Shown piece after piece: positions 49,421 to 58,671 of a stretch of DNA of 64,000 nt. The notes below the pieces were generated by a model. That model did not search any database and was not told the origin of the DNA. It saw nothing but the letters and a program-made list of their open reading frames with translations. Made by a program: the position numbers and the translations under genes. Source of the DNA: Singulisphaera sp. GP187 (GTDB lineage Bacteria > Planctomycetota > Planctomycetia > Isosphaerales > Isosphaeraceae); the NCBI RefSeq assembly GCF_900129635.1, contig NZ_FSRB01000004.1, forward strand, positions 124,001 through 188,000, in the 5' to 3' direction. The first letter of the stretch is position 1, and every line of letters starts with the position of its first letter.

Positions 49421-51877
49421 TCAGTGATTGAACAGAAACTCATTGCCCGTCAAGGTGGCCCAGTACAGGTCTTCGATCGCTTGCCGCCGTGCCGTGGCCG
49501 CTTTTTTGGGGTCGGTCAGTCCTGCAACGGCCTCGCGGAGGATTGCCCTGAGTCGCTGGCGTTCGCTCTCGGTGGGCCGCCTGGTCAGCGCGGCCTGGAA
49601 GAGGCCGGTGATGATCTCGTCGTCACTGGCCTGGGCCGCCAGTGCCTTGGAAATCGCGCTCGTGTCGCTGCGAAGCTTCTCATTGATCGTCGTGCCATTG
49701 GCCAGGTGCAAGGCCTGCGACATGGACGGCTCCGAGGAGCGTTCACACGAGCACGTGCTCAGCCGTTCCGGCCGGCCGAACGCGCTCAGGAATGTGCTCT
49801 GGATCTTGGTGTCGGGCAGTTGCAGGCTCCGCCAGCCCGCGGGGTAGCCTGCAAACGGCGTGGGCACATCGGCCACGCGCGCGATCGCGTCGAGGATGAC
49901 TTCGGCGGGGAGCCGTTTGACCGGGTAGTGGCTGAGGTATTTCGGATCCGCCGGGTGTCCCGGCATGGGAACGCTGGACCGAGCGTACGCGGCCGAGCTC
50001 ATGATCGTCCGGATCAAGTGCTTGACGTCATACTTATGTGCCAGGAAATCGGCGACGAGCCAGTTCATGAGCGGTTCGTCGCTGGCGGGGTTGGTGGCCC
50101 GCAGGTCATCCTCGGGGTCGATCAAGCCGCGGCCGAAGAAGTTCCTCCAGACCCGGTTGACGATCGCACGCGCAAAGTAAGGATTGTCCGCTTGACCCAG
50201 CCAGTCGGCGAACGCCTCGCGACGATCGCCTCGCCAAGCGAGGGAGAGGGCCTGACCGTCGAGTGGCCGGGGGGGAATGGCCACCCCGGACCGGGGGTGC
50301 CGGGTCTCCCCTTCGGGCGACGCCATGACCACCACGTCGCCCACCGCTCCGCCGTCTTTGAGCTGCACCCGGGAGAAGAGACTCGCGACGCCGTAGTATT
50401 GGTCCTGGGTCCACTTCTCCATCGGATGGTTATGGCAGCGGGCGCAGGTGAGCGACATCCCGAGGAACGCCATGCTCGAGCTTTCGGTCAGGTCGATCGG
50501 GTCGCGGTGCAGCGCGAAGTAATTGGCCGCGCCATTGCTGAGGCTGCTTCCCTTGGCCGTCACGATCGAGCGGGCGAACTGATCCCAGGGGACGTTGTCG
50601 GCCACGCTCCTGCGGACGAACCGATAAAACGACCACATTGCCGGCGGCGGCAGCGTGTTCGAGGAGACGAGGAGCAGGTCGGACCACTTGTACGCCCAGT
50701 AGTCGACGAACTCCGGGCTGGCGAGCAGGCGATCGATCAGTTGATCGCGTTTCTTCGGGTTGGTGTCGGAGAGGAAGGCCTCGACCAACGCGGCCGAGGG
50801 CAACGTGCCGGTGGCATCGAGCGAGGCGCGGCGGAGGAACGTGGCATCGCCGGCGTCGGGGGAGGGGGGGATGCCCAGGGACTTGAGTTTGTCCAGGTTC
50901 TTCTCGTCGATCGGGTTATGGCGTGGGGAGGCGGCGAAGACCGCCGGATCGATCTTGGTTTCGTAGGGGGAGGTGACCGTGGTGCGCTGAACTCGGCTGG
51001 CGTACCAGACCGTGATGGCCGCCTCGCCGTGTCCCTCGACCTTGACTCGCCCTTGTTCATCCACCTTGGCCACGGTGTCGTCGGTGCTGGCGAACTTGGC
51101 CCAGCGGGTGACGTCCTCGACATGACCGTCGGAGAAGCGGGCCTGAACCAGAACCTGCTGGGTCTGGGCTGGCTTGAGGAGGACCGACTCGGGCACGACC
51201 GCGAGGGAGACGATTGTGGGGTCATCGGCACTTGGCTTCGGGGTCCCCGCCGCGATCCACTCGGAGATCACGCGATACTCGAGCGAGTCGGTTGAAAACT
51301 TGATTCCGCCGCCGTGCTCAACGGCCCCGGTCGGCTTGAGCAAGAGCAGGCTCTCTGCCGGTGCAGTCTTGACGATCCGACGCCCCTGGGCCTGGCGGGT
51401 CAAGACGGCGAAATCGACCTCGGGCGCATAGCCGCGTAACGTGAGCCGGAACCCGTTCTTCCCGGCCGCCGCGCCATGGCAGGCGCCTGAGTTGCAGCCG
51501 GCCTTGGTCAGAACCGACAACACATGGTTTTGAAAACTCCAGGGCGACGGCCGCTCGAAGTTCTCGACCGAGATGTTCGCCCGGGCCACCTGGCCGTTGA
51601 GGGTCGCCGAGATTTCGGTCAGTCCATTGGCGATCGGAGTGACGGTGCCATCGTCCGAGATCGTGGCCACCTTGGGGTCGCCCACGGTGAACTGGGCCTC
51701 GGCGGTGCGGTCTCCAATGAAGGCTTGACCTTCGTGGGCCTCGACCAAGAAGCGCTGGCGGGCCTTGGGGCCGTCCAGGCGGGCGACCCCGGGCAAGAGC
51801 TGAATCTCGGTCCCAACCGCGGTCGAAACGCTCCCGCCGAGAACGAGGAGCGCGGTCCAATAGTGGCGACGTTGCAT
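49421..51877 (-). CDS. DUF1549/DUF1553 (PSCyt2-PSD1) protein
   Basis: An 818-residue exported protein. After a signal peptide (YWTALLVLGGSVSTAVG) comes a BIG2-like Ig domain (AQFTVGDPKVATISDDGTVT), then AGCNSGACHGAAAGKNGF, a C-x4-CH heme-like motif. A second BIG2-like region (residues about 215-290) precedes DUF1549 (FLRRASLDATGTLPSAALVE, LTCARCHNHPMEKWTQDQYY with CxxCH) and C-terminal DUF1553 (NRVWRNFFGRGLIDPEDDLR; LSTCSCERSSEPSMSQALHL). This family is nearly confined to Planctomycetes and relatives. Its substrate is unknown; roles in polysaccharide or redox chemistry are speculation. Confidence 0.92.
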   Translation of the reverse strand: MQRRHYWTALLVLGGSVSTAVGTEIQLLPGVARLDGPKARQRFLVEAHEGQAFIGDRTAEAQFTVGDPKVATISDDGTVTPIANGLTEISATLNGQVARANISVENFERPSPWSFQNHVLSVLTKAGCNSGACHGAAAGKNGFRLTLRGYAPEVDFAVLTRQAQGRRIVKTAPAESLLLLKPTGAVEHGGGIKFSTDSLEYRVISEWIAAGTPKPSADDPTIVSLAVVPESVLLKPAQTQQVLVQARFSDGHVEDVTRWAKFASTDDTVAKVDEQGRVKVEGHGEAAITVWYASRVQRTTVTSPYETKIDPAVFAASPRHNPIDEKNLDKLKSLGIPPSPDAGDATFLRRASLDATGTLPSAALVEAFLSDTNPKKRDQLIDRLLASPEFVDYWAYKWSDLLLVSSNTLPPPAMWSFYRFVRRSVADNVPWDQFARSIVTAKGSSLSNGAANYFALHRDPIDLTESSSMAFLGMSLTCARCHNHPMEKWTQDQYYGVASLFSRVQLKDGGAVGDVVVMASPEGETRHPRSGVAIPPRPLDGQALSLAWRGDRREAFADWLGQADNPYFARAIVNRVWRNFFGRGLIDPEDDLRATNPASDEPLMNWLVADFLAHKYDVKHLIRTIMSSAAYARSSVPMPGHPADPKYLSHYPVKRLPAEVILDAIARVADVPTPFAGYPAGWRSLQLPDTKIQSTFLSAFGRPERLSTCSCERSSEPSMSQALHLANGTTINEKLRSDTSAISKALAAQASDDEIITGLFQAALTRRPTESERQRLRAILREAVAGLTDPKKAATARRQAIEDLYWATLTGNEFLFNH

Positions 51878-51957
51878 CGCGTGCGGGCCTCGATCAGGGC
51901 TTGGTTTCGAATTCGGTTCAAGTCGGAAGGAGGGAACGACCGCGGCTCGGATTCGGA

Positions 51958-53331
51958 TCAGAAGAGCTCGTTGATCGGTTCGACCCCGTGGTCGACGATC
52001 CGCAACGGGCGGCTTTGCGGACCCGGCAACTCGGTGTCCAGGCTGATCCCGAGCCCTTGGTAGACCGTGGCGGCGATCTCGGCGGGAGTGACCGGACGAT
52101 CCTTGGGGGAATAGCCGATCTCGTCCGATGCCCCGATGGCTTGCCCCCCCTTGAACGGGCCCCCGGCAAACACAGAGGTCCAGCAGGCGGGGTGGTGGTC
52201 GCGCCCTCCGGCCGGGTTCACCTTGGGGGTTCGACCGAACTCGCCGAACGCCAGGATCATCGTGTTGTCGAGCATCCCGCGCTTCGCGAGGTCACCGAGC
52301 AGGGCCGTGAACGCGTTATCGAAGTTGGGGCCGACCTCGTTCTTGTAGCACTCGATCGGGCTGAACGGAGCCGAGCCGTGGATGTCCCACGTGATCTCGT
52401 TGAAGACGGTTTCAAACATGTTGACCGTGACGAACCGAACCCCACGCTCAACCAGGCGGCGCGCCAGCAGGCAACTCTGCCCGAATCGGGTTCGGCCGTA
52501 GCGGTCGCGCAGTTCCTCGGGTTCGGCCTTCAGATCGAAGGCCTCGCGAGCGGCCGGGCTTGCCATCAGCTTGAACGCCCCTTCGAAGTTGGCGTCGAGC
52601 AGGCGCGCGTCGCCTGACGCCTCGAACGAGCCGACGGCGCCATCGATGGCGGAGCGGAGCGACCGCCGTCGCGCTTCGCGGACCGCCGTCACGTAGTCGG
52701 GCGGAAGCAGGTCGGGGACCTTGAACGCCTTGTCATTGGGATCGGCGTTCAGAACGAACGGGTCAAAGGTCTTGCCGAGGTAGCCCGCGTTCTGACCGTG
52801 GGGCATGTTTCCGCCGGTCGCCCCGATCGGGCGGGGGAGCAGGACATGCGCGGGGGTATCGCCGTTGGGGCCTTTCAGCTTGGCCAGGGCACTCCCATAG
52901 TGCGGATGCTCGATGCCCCCACTGAAGAGCCGCCCGGTCTGCATCATCTGGTGGCCGGTATCATGAACGGCCGCCGCCGTGTGGTTGACCGAGCGGACCA
53001 GGGCGATTTTATCCATCATCTGGGCCATCCGAGGAAAGATCTCGGAAACCCAGAGCCCGGGAACGTTGGTCTCGATCGGGCGGAACGGACCGCGAATTTC
53101 CTCCGGAGCGTCCGGCTTCATGTCCCAGGTGTCGAGCTGCGAGGGCCCGCCCACCAGGAACAGGAGGATGCAATTCATGTCCCGCTGCTTTGCTACCGCT
53201 CCGTGCGCCTCAAGGGCTTGCAAACCCGGCAGGCCGAGCCCGAGACAGGCGAGGGAGCCGGCGTGAAGGAAATCACGGCGCGACAGGCCATCGCAAAACC
53301 GCACCGACTTTTCGGCATCGACGCGAATCAT
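51958..53331 (-). CDS. DUF1501 protein (Tat-exported, sulfatase-like fold)
   Basis: A 457-residue protein from the ATG at 53329-53331, with GAGGG 7 nt upstream. A twin-arginine leader, LSRRDFLHAGSLACLGLGLP, precedes DUF1501 sequence: CILLFLVGGPSQLDTWDMKP, VRSVNHTAAAVHDTGHQMMQ, FVTVNMFE, and near the end MILAFGEFGRTPKVNPAGGRDHHP, the metal-site-like block of this alkaline-phosphatase-superfamily relative. It is the first gene of the minus-strand cluster (DUF1501, DUF1549/1553, WD40, channel). Confidence 0.93.
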   Translation of the reverse strand: MIRVDAEKSVRFCDGLSRRDFLHAGSLACLGLGLPGLQALEAHGAVAKQRDMNCILLFLVGGPSQLDTWDMKPDAPEEIRGPFRPIETNVPGLWVSEIFPRMAQMMDKIALVRSVNHTAAAVHDTGHQMMQTGRLFSGGIEHPHYGSALAKLKGPNGDTPAHVLLPRPIGATGGNMPHGQNAGYLGKTFDPFVLNADPNDKAFKVPDLLPPDYVTAVREARRRSLRSAIDGAVGSFEASGDARLLDANFEGAFKLMASPAAREAFDLKAEPEELRDRYGRTRFGQSCLLARRLVERGVRFVTVNMFETVFNEITWDIHGSAPFSPIECYKNEVGPNFDNAFTALLGDLAKRGMLDNTMILAFGEFGRTPKVNPAGGRDHHPACWTSVFAGGPFKGGQAIGASDEIGYSPKDRPVTPAEIAATVYQGLGISLDTELPGPQSRPLRIVDHGVEPINELF

Positions 53332-53647
53332 GCGGAAACCCTCGGTAAAAGGAAGTCGGAACTGAGCGGTGGGTCGGTCTTGAAAAGAAGACCGCGCCAA
53401 TGCTATCCGCTGCAAACCCGACGGTCAAACCACCAGAACGGGTCTCCGCGGTTGACCTTGGCTCTTCGAAAACCGACCGGCCTCGGTTCGCCCGACCGCA
53501 CTGAGTCCGCATGCTAGTCGTAAAGAATTCGGAGGGGAATCGTGTGGTTTCGATGCGATTCCTTATTCACGCAACCGGAACAATCGCGTAGGATTGGTGT
53601 TTAGTCAACCTACCGAAGGCGGATCCGTTTCACCGAGTCCTTAAACC
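53332..53647. other. divergent intergenic region
   Basis: 316 bases between the minus-strand cluster and a small plus-strand gene. Promoters for both are expected here; TTTAGTCAACC near 53600 is AT-richer, but no definite -35/-10 pair can be named. Confidence 0.4.
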
Positions 53648-54034
53648 GTGATCACTTCTCGCCGAGAATTGCGCGGCACTACGCTCGGATTGGCCCTTCT
53701 CTTGGCCTTCCCGTGGCAGCTTGCGCTCTCGGCGGTGGAGTGTTCCACCCAAACGATCGCTGTGGGCGCGCAAGGGCGGTTTGATGAAGCGACTCAACAT
53801 CTCCAGATGTCCGGTGATGCGTCGGCCCGGACCCCCTGGGATTGCCTGACGATCTCGATGGTGATTGGCGAGCCGGAGCCAGAAGGAGACGACGCCTGCG
53901 CGTTCGCCTTTGACCTGATCGCGTTTCCGGCCTATGGCTGCTCCATGTCCGTGGAGTCGGCCGCTGTCCCCACAATGATCTCGACTCAACGCTCCTCCCC
54001 CCCACTGACGCAACCATTGTGCTTACGCTGTTGA
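53648..54034 (+). CDS. hypothetical small secreted protein
   Basis: A 128-residue frame with a basic start and a hydrophobic signal-like segment (GTTLGLALLLAFPWQLALSA), then a soluble region with several Cys and Met (DACAFAFDLIAFPAYGCSMS). No family is recognised. It precedes an RND adaptor gene by about 420 bp; planctomycete heavy-metal efflux operons often start with small secreted proteins, so a link is possible but weak. Confidence 0.45.
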   Translation: MITSRRELRGTTLGLALLLAFPWQLALSAVECSTQTIAVGAQGRFDEATQHLQMSGDASARTPWDCLTISMVIGEPEPEGDDACAFAFDLIAFPAYGCSMSVESAAVPTMISTQRSSPPLTQPLCLRC

Positions 54035-54457
54035 TTGCGCACGTCCTTCTCCGGCCTTGCGGCGGCTCCATAGGACCCGTCGACCTTTCGGCCGTCGGTC
54101 CCTTAAACAAAAATCCACTCGGCTCTGCTCTCGAGAACGCGCTTCGGAAAGTCTGAGGGCGCGGTCAAACGTCAATCCCTCTGTCGAATGAGGACGACGC
54201 ACCCATGGCTCTTCCCATCATGACGCGGCCCCTCTTCGAACGGACCTGCTCTGCTCCGAGGGCTTTCCTCGTGACGCGGTCGACGGGGCGATCCGTCGCG
54301 ACGGCTCCGAATCGCCTGAACGACTGCGTCCGCCCCGACGCGGAGCGCGGTGATTCGCGAGCCTGAACGACGACCCGGCTCATCGACTGATCCCTTTTCT
54401 TGAACGAATCATCCCGACCCTGAATCTAGGGGGTCGGATCGCTGGAGACCGACCTCG
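54035..54457. other. no supported gene
   Basis: 423 bases. A 53-codon frame from ATG 54205 to 54366 has no signal peptide, no domain and a poor ribosome site, so it was not called. The region probably carries the promoter of the RND adaptor gene. Confidence 0.4.
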
Positions 54458-55801
54458 ATGTATTGGAAATCGACGATCGCGCTCGTGACCTTCGCGGCAG
54501 TGGGGGGAGCGGTCTATCTGAGCGGGGTATCCAAGGCTTACGTCAAAGGAGCCTTAAAACATGTGGAAAAGGTCATCGTACCTTCGGAGGTGTCGACTCC
54601 GAAGCCCGACCTGGTCGATGTCGATGTCGTTCGCCCCTGGAATCACGAAATCAAGCTTAACGCCGAGGAGGAGCGGGCGCTCGGCCTCGGTGTGACCACC
54701 GTCGCGGCACAATCGGAACCGATCCAACTCGAGCTGACCGGCCGAACGGCCTACGATCCCGACACCCTCACGAAGATCCGCCCACGGTTCGATACCCTGG
54801 TCGAAGAGGTCCACGCCTCCCTCGGGCAGACCGTCAAGAAGGGCGAGCCACTGGTCGAACTCCACAGCACGGAACTGGCGGCCGCCAAGAGCGACTTTCA
54901 AGAAAAATATGTGCAGTGGCAACATGACTTGAAACTCTTCAGTCTAAGGCAGGAGTTGGTCAAGACCGGCGCGATCTCCAAGCAACTCTGGGTCGACACC
55001 ATCAACGACGAGAAGAAGACCCGTCTCGAATACACCCTCGCCCGCGACCGACTCCAGATCCTCAAAGTGCCGGACGAGGAAATTGAGCCGCTCCTCGGCC
55101 CCCTCCGCGACGTTGACGCCAAGGTGGACGCCAAGCCCACGGGAGCCCAGTTTGGCAACATCGAAAGCAAGGCCAAGATGACGCTCGTCTCGCCGGTCGA
55201 CGGCATCGTGATCGAACGCGAGGTTGTGCCGCAGAACTTCTACGAGACTTCGACCGTACTGATGGTGATCGCCCCGCTCGACCATCTCTGGGTGATGGTG
55301 AACGTCTACGAGCTCGACCAGGACAAGGTGAAAGTCGGTCAGACCCTGGAGATCCAGTTCCCCTTCCTGGCGGAGAAGATCGAAGGCAAGGTTCAGTATG
55401 TCGCCAATGAAGTCTCCAAGGAAACCCGCGCGGTCAAGATTCGCGCCTCAATCCCGAACCCGGGAGCCCGGTTGAAGTCAGACATGCTGGTCAAGGCGAT
55501 CCTCGATATTCCTCCCAAACCCGGGCAGACGAGAATTCCGCGGCTGGCGATGGTCTCGGCCGGCGGCAACGACTTTGTGTTCGTCCGCAAGCCGAGAGCG
55601 ACGAGCGGCGACGATTCCATGAACCCACCGGTCGATCGTTTCGAGCGCCGGGTGATCGAAGTCGCCCAGGAGAACCACGATAAGGTGATCGTTTGTCGCG
55701 GTCTGAAGGCGGGTGAGGAAATCGTGACCCTGGGCAGCCTGATCCTGGCTCAGCTTTACGACGATGCCCTGACCGTGGCCACGGGCACCTCCGAGAAATG
55801 A
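54458..55801 (+). CDS. RND efflux periplasmic adaptor (CusB/HlyD family)
   Basis: A 447-residue membrane fusion protein. An N-terminal signal/anchor (STIALVTFAAVGGAVYLSGV) is followed by the barrel-sandwich hybrid halves (VEEVHASLGQTVKKGEPLVE and MTLVSPVDGIVIEREVVPQN), a helical hairpin between them (SDFQEKYVQWQHDLKLFSLR...), a beta-barrel (LWVMVNVYELDQDKVKVGQT) and a C-terminal membrane-proximal domain. It resembles CusB-like metal efflux adaptors. No CusA-type pump or outer-membrane channel gene follows in the window, so it is an orphan or its partners lie elsewhere. Confidence 0.9.
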   Translation: MYWKSTIALVTFAAVGGAVYLSGVSKAYVKGALKHVEKVIVPSEVSTPKPDLVDVDVVRPWNHEIKLNAEEERALGLGVTTVAAQSEPIQLELTGRTAYDPDTLTKIRPRFDTLVEEVHASLGQTVKKGEPLVELHSTELAAAKSDFQEKYVQWQHDLKLFSLRQELVKTGAISKQLWVDTINDEKKTRLEYTLARDRLQILKVPDEEIEPLLGPLRDVDAKVDAKPTGAQFGNIESKAKMTLVSPVDGIVIEREVVPQNFYETSTVLMVIAPLDHLWVMVNVYELDQDKVKVGQTLEIQFPFLAEKIEGKVQYVANEVSKETRAVKIRASIPNPGARLKSDMLVKAILDIPPKPGQTRIPRLAMVSAGGNDFVFVRKPRATSGDDSMNPPVDRFERRVIEVAQENHDKVIVCRGLKAGEEIVTLGSLILAQLYDDALTVATGTSEK

Positions 55802-56078
55802 CGCTGACGCGAACCGATCGCAGCGGGGCCGGTCGCGAATCCCAAAGGGGAACGCCTCTCGATTCATGACCGGCCTCGGGCTCCCGCCTCGCCACGTCCT
55901 TGACTTCCCGGGGACGACCGCCGGGTTGCGTGGCCTCACCGTCCCGACAATTAAAATTGGCGACCGCCAAGCATTTGACCCGACCTTACCAGAGGTGTAC
56001 CATCGCCTTTAGGAGCCGCACTCCCATCGCAGGTGCGCACGGCCCCTGGCTCACTCACTTCCAGAAAGGGGTTCGACT

Positions 56079-56402
56079 ATGCCCTTGTACGAGGTGGAAA
56101 CCACATCACATATCATGATTGCATGCGTTGACGACGAGGCCTCCGCGAGGGGGTTCGCCAGCGCCAATTACCCGAGCGAGGAGGTTCTCCGGGTCAGCCA
56201 TCGACCTCGTGACGCCTGGGTGATCTCGAAGAATTTGCTGGGTTTGAAGGGGGCGCTTGACCCCTGTACGACGGCCCGAGATTGCCTTGCCAAGGCCCAA
56301 GGAGACAAGCTCCACGCCGTTCGGTTGTACATGCAGCAGACGGGTTGTGACCTCGACGGCGCTCGCAAGGCGATCGAGTCGAACATGGCAATCGGCTGGT
56401 GA
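56079..56402 (+). CDS. small protein with L7/L12 C-terminal-like domain
   Basis: A 107-residue protein. The first 60 residues (YEVETTSHIMIACVDDEASA ... VSHRPRDAWVISKNLLGLKG) are unrecognised. The C-terminal 30 (GDKLHAVRLYMQQTGCDLDG then ARKAIESNM) match the pattern K-x-x-A-I-K-x-Y-R-x-x-T-G-x-x-L-x-x-A-K-x-x-V-E of the ribosomal protein L7/L12 C-terminal domain, also found in stand-alone bacterial proteins. The role is unknown. AGAAAGGGG precedes the ATG, and a strong terminator follows. Confidence 0.75.
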   Translation: MPLYEVETTSHIMIACVDDEASARGFASANYPSEEVLRVSHRPRDAWVISKNLLGLKGALDPCTTARDCLAKAQGDKLHAVRLYMQQTGCDLDGARKAIESNMAIGW

Positions 56403-56724
56403 AATCCGATTCGGACCCGCCTCCGAATCGCGCGACCGGGTGAGCTGTGCGTCACCCTTGCAACGCTGGACTGAACGGCGGCTGAGCAAAACTGCTTGAG
56501 GTTGCTCCGAGACTCCAATGGCTTCGGCCTACGAATAGGGGAGGTGAGACTGTCGCCGGGCCGGCGGATTGCTCGGGCTCGGCGACAGTTCACCTCTCTT
56601 CTTTTTTTTGTGTCACACTTCGATATTTCGATCGCACTCGAGTTCGTCTTCCAAATGAGCCGGCACGGACCGAAATCCGGGTCGGGCGGTTCGCTCACCT
56701 CAACTTCAGGTCGGAGAAATAGCA
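56403..56724. other. intergenic region with intrinsic terminator
   Basis: 322 bases without a gene; contains the intrinsic terminator at 56541-56609 and then the likely glgC promoter region. Confidence 0.6.
56541..56609 (+). terminator. rho-independent terminator
   Basis: GAGGTGAGACTGTCGCC (56541-56557) pairs with GGCGACAGTTCACCTC (56581-56596), 16 base pairs with one bulged G, and is followed at once by TCTTCTTTTTTTT. This is the only textbook stem plus T-run seen in the window. It would end transcription of the L7/L12-like gene ahead of glgC. Confidence 0.85.
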
Positions 56725-58010
56725 ATGAGCCGGGTGGTTTGTCTGATCCTGGGAGGAGGGCGGGGGACTCGGCTCTATCCGCTCACGAAGTCTCGGAGTA
56801 AGCCCGCCGTACCGATTGCGGGCAAATACCGTCTGATCGACATACCGATCTCCAACTGCATTCACTCTGGGCTGAATGAAATCTTCGTGTTGACCCAGTT
56901 CAACTCGGTGAGCCTCCATCGGCATATTGCCAACACGTACAAATTCGACCCGTTCGGCGGTGGAATGGTCGAGGTGCTGGCGGCCCAGCAAACGATGCAG
57001 CATGAAACCTGGTATCAGGGAACGGCCGACGCGGTCAGGCGCAACATTCCCTACTTCACGGAGAATCGTTACGACCTGGTGCTGATCCTCTCGGGAGATC
57101 AGCTTTACCGCATGGATTTCCAGGACATGATCCGCACTCACCTGGAAAACAAGGCGGAAGTGACGATCGCTGCGCTCCCCGTGGCGGAGGAAGAGGCCAA
57201 ATCCTGCGGCGTCATGCGAATCGATATGTCCGGGCGCGTCACCGACTTCGAGGAGAAGCCGAAAACGCCGGAGAAACTCGAGCGGATCCGGACCACCCCG
57301 ACTGGCTCGAGCGGCTCGGGATCAAGTCGCAGGGCCGCTCCTACCTGGCCAGCATGGGGATCTATCTGTTCAATCGAACCACCTTGGTCCAGATGCTCGC
57401 CTCGGGTGATGCCACCGACTTCGGCAAGGAACTCTTCCCGCAAGCGATCGACTCGCACCGGGTCCAGACCCATCTCTTCGACGGCTACTGGGAAGATATT
57501 GGGACCGTGGGTGCCTTCCACAAAGCGAATATCGACCTGACGAGTGAAAATCCGCCGTTCGACTTCACTTACGGCGACCACCCGGTGTTCACCCGCCCGC
57601 GATATCTGCCCTGTTCGCGGCTCTCGGGGGTGACCGTGAACAACAGCCTGATCTCGGATGGCTGTGTGATCGGCCGCGGGTCGGTGATCGAGAACTCCGT
57701 GATCGGAGTTCGCGCCCAGATCGCCGAGAACGTCACGATCCGCAATACCTACATCATGGGCGCGGACAGCTACGAACAGAGTCGGCACCTGGAAGACAAT
57801 ACACGTGCGAACCGCCCCGGCGTCGGCGTGGGTGCGGACTCGATCATCGAGAATGCGATTATCGACAAGAACGCCCGGATCGGCCGTGGCGTGCGCATTC
57901 GCAATGAGGCCGGTGTGATCGACTCCGACGATGCGCCCCACTACGTGATCCGCGATAAGATCGTGGTGATCCCCAAGTACACGATCCTCCAAGATCGGCT
58001 GGTGATCTGA
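56725..58010 (+). pseudogene. glgC: glucose-1-phosphate adenylyltransferase gene with one-base frameshift
   Basis: The first frame gives LILGGGRGTRLYPLT, RLIDIPISNCIHSGLNEIFV, YQGTADAVRRNI and ILSGDQLYRMDFQDM, then FEEKPKTPEKLERIRT. The other frame resumes at once with DWLERLGIKSQGRSYLASMG, IYLFNRTTLV, YWEDIGTVGAFHKAN and the left-handed beta-helix C-terminus. Adding one G between 57294 and 57295 (CGGACC-G-ACCCCGAC) restores IRTDPDWLERLGI and a 428-residue GlgC of normal length. GlgC makes ADP-glucose for glycogen synthesis. As sequenced it would be truncated and inactive. A single missing G may equally be a sequence error. Confidence 0.88.
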
Positions 58011-58671
58011 CCACCGACGCGGTCAACCTTGGAAACGCGCCGGGATCGTCCGGGAACGCCGCGCCTCGAGTGCGATCGGCCGGGACATCCTCGTGAGGCC
58101 AAAACGATTCCAAGCGGGTGGACATGGCCCACCCGTTTGGAATTTGACCACGAATGACACGAACTATCAAAAAATCAAATTGTTTATTGTTGTTATTGCG
58201 TTTTCTTTGCATTCATTCGTGGCTAAATTTCGCGATATTTGGGTCTCCCCTCACCTCCTGGTTGGCGAAGCGCGAGGGATGGAGGCCCGCGCCCACCCAA
58301 CGACTGGGATTCGACCCTCGCCCGAATCGAATCGTTCATGTTGTCGTGGCAAGGGCGTCTCCCATCGGCCAGCCGTGTCGCTCGCCTGGACTCAAGTCGG
58401 GCGTCGAGCCTGTTTCATGTCCGCCGAGTTGGGCCTATTCGAGCGGAAGTCCAGACCCCATTCGCCATAGTCTGATCCATTTTGGCAGGCCTTTACGACT
58501 TTGCGAACGGGTCGACCGGTCTGGGGGTGGTTGGCCTCCGATTTGCTAAAGTTGTCGTTGGCGCACGCTTTTGATAAACTTCCTTCAGATCGATCGCATT
58601 GACCAAGCGGCGCGGGCAGTTCGTAGGTCTCGCGCATTCCCGATCTGTTTCCACGAGTGGAAGGACGAACT
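58011..58671. other. intergenic region with AT-rich inverted repeat
   Basis: About 660 bases with no supported gene. It contains the repeat at 58141-58231 and GC-rich remnants. AATTTAGC/GCTAAAG-type pieces near 58545 may belong to the kinase promoter. Confidence 0.5.
58141..58231. repeat. AT-rich inverted repeat, second copy
   Basis: The left arm AATTTGACCACGAATGACA (58141-58163) faces a right arm whose reverse complement is CGAAATTTAGCCACGAATG (58209-58231), around an AT-only centre. It is the same family as 26384-26479, with the shared core CCACGAATGACACGAA. Confidence 0.65.

Noticed and set aside
49133..51295. 720-codon plus-strand open frame
   Set aside because: Antisense to the DUF1549/DUF1553 gene, whose CxxCH motifs and domains are clear.
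54205..54366. 53-codon open frame upstream of the RND adaptor
   Set aside because: No signal peptide, domain or ribosome binding site; not distinguishable from chance.
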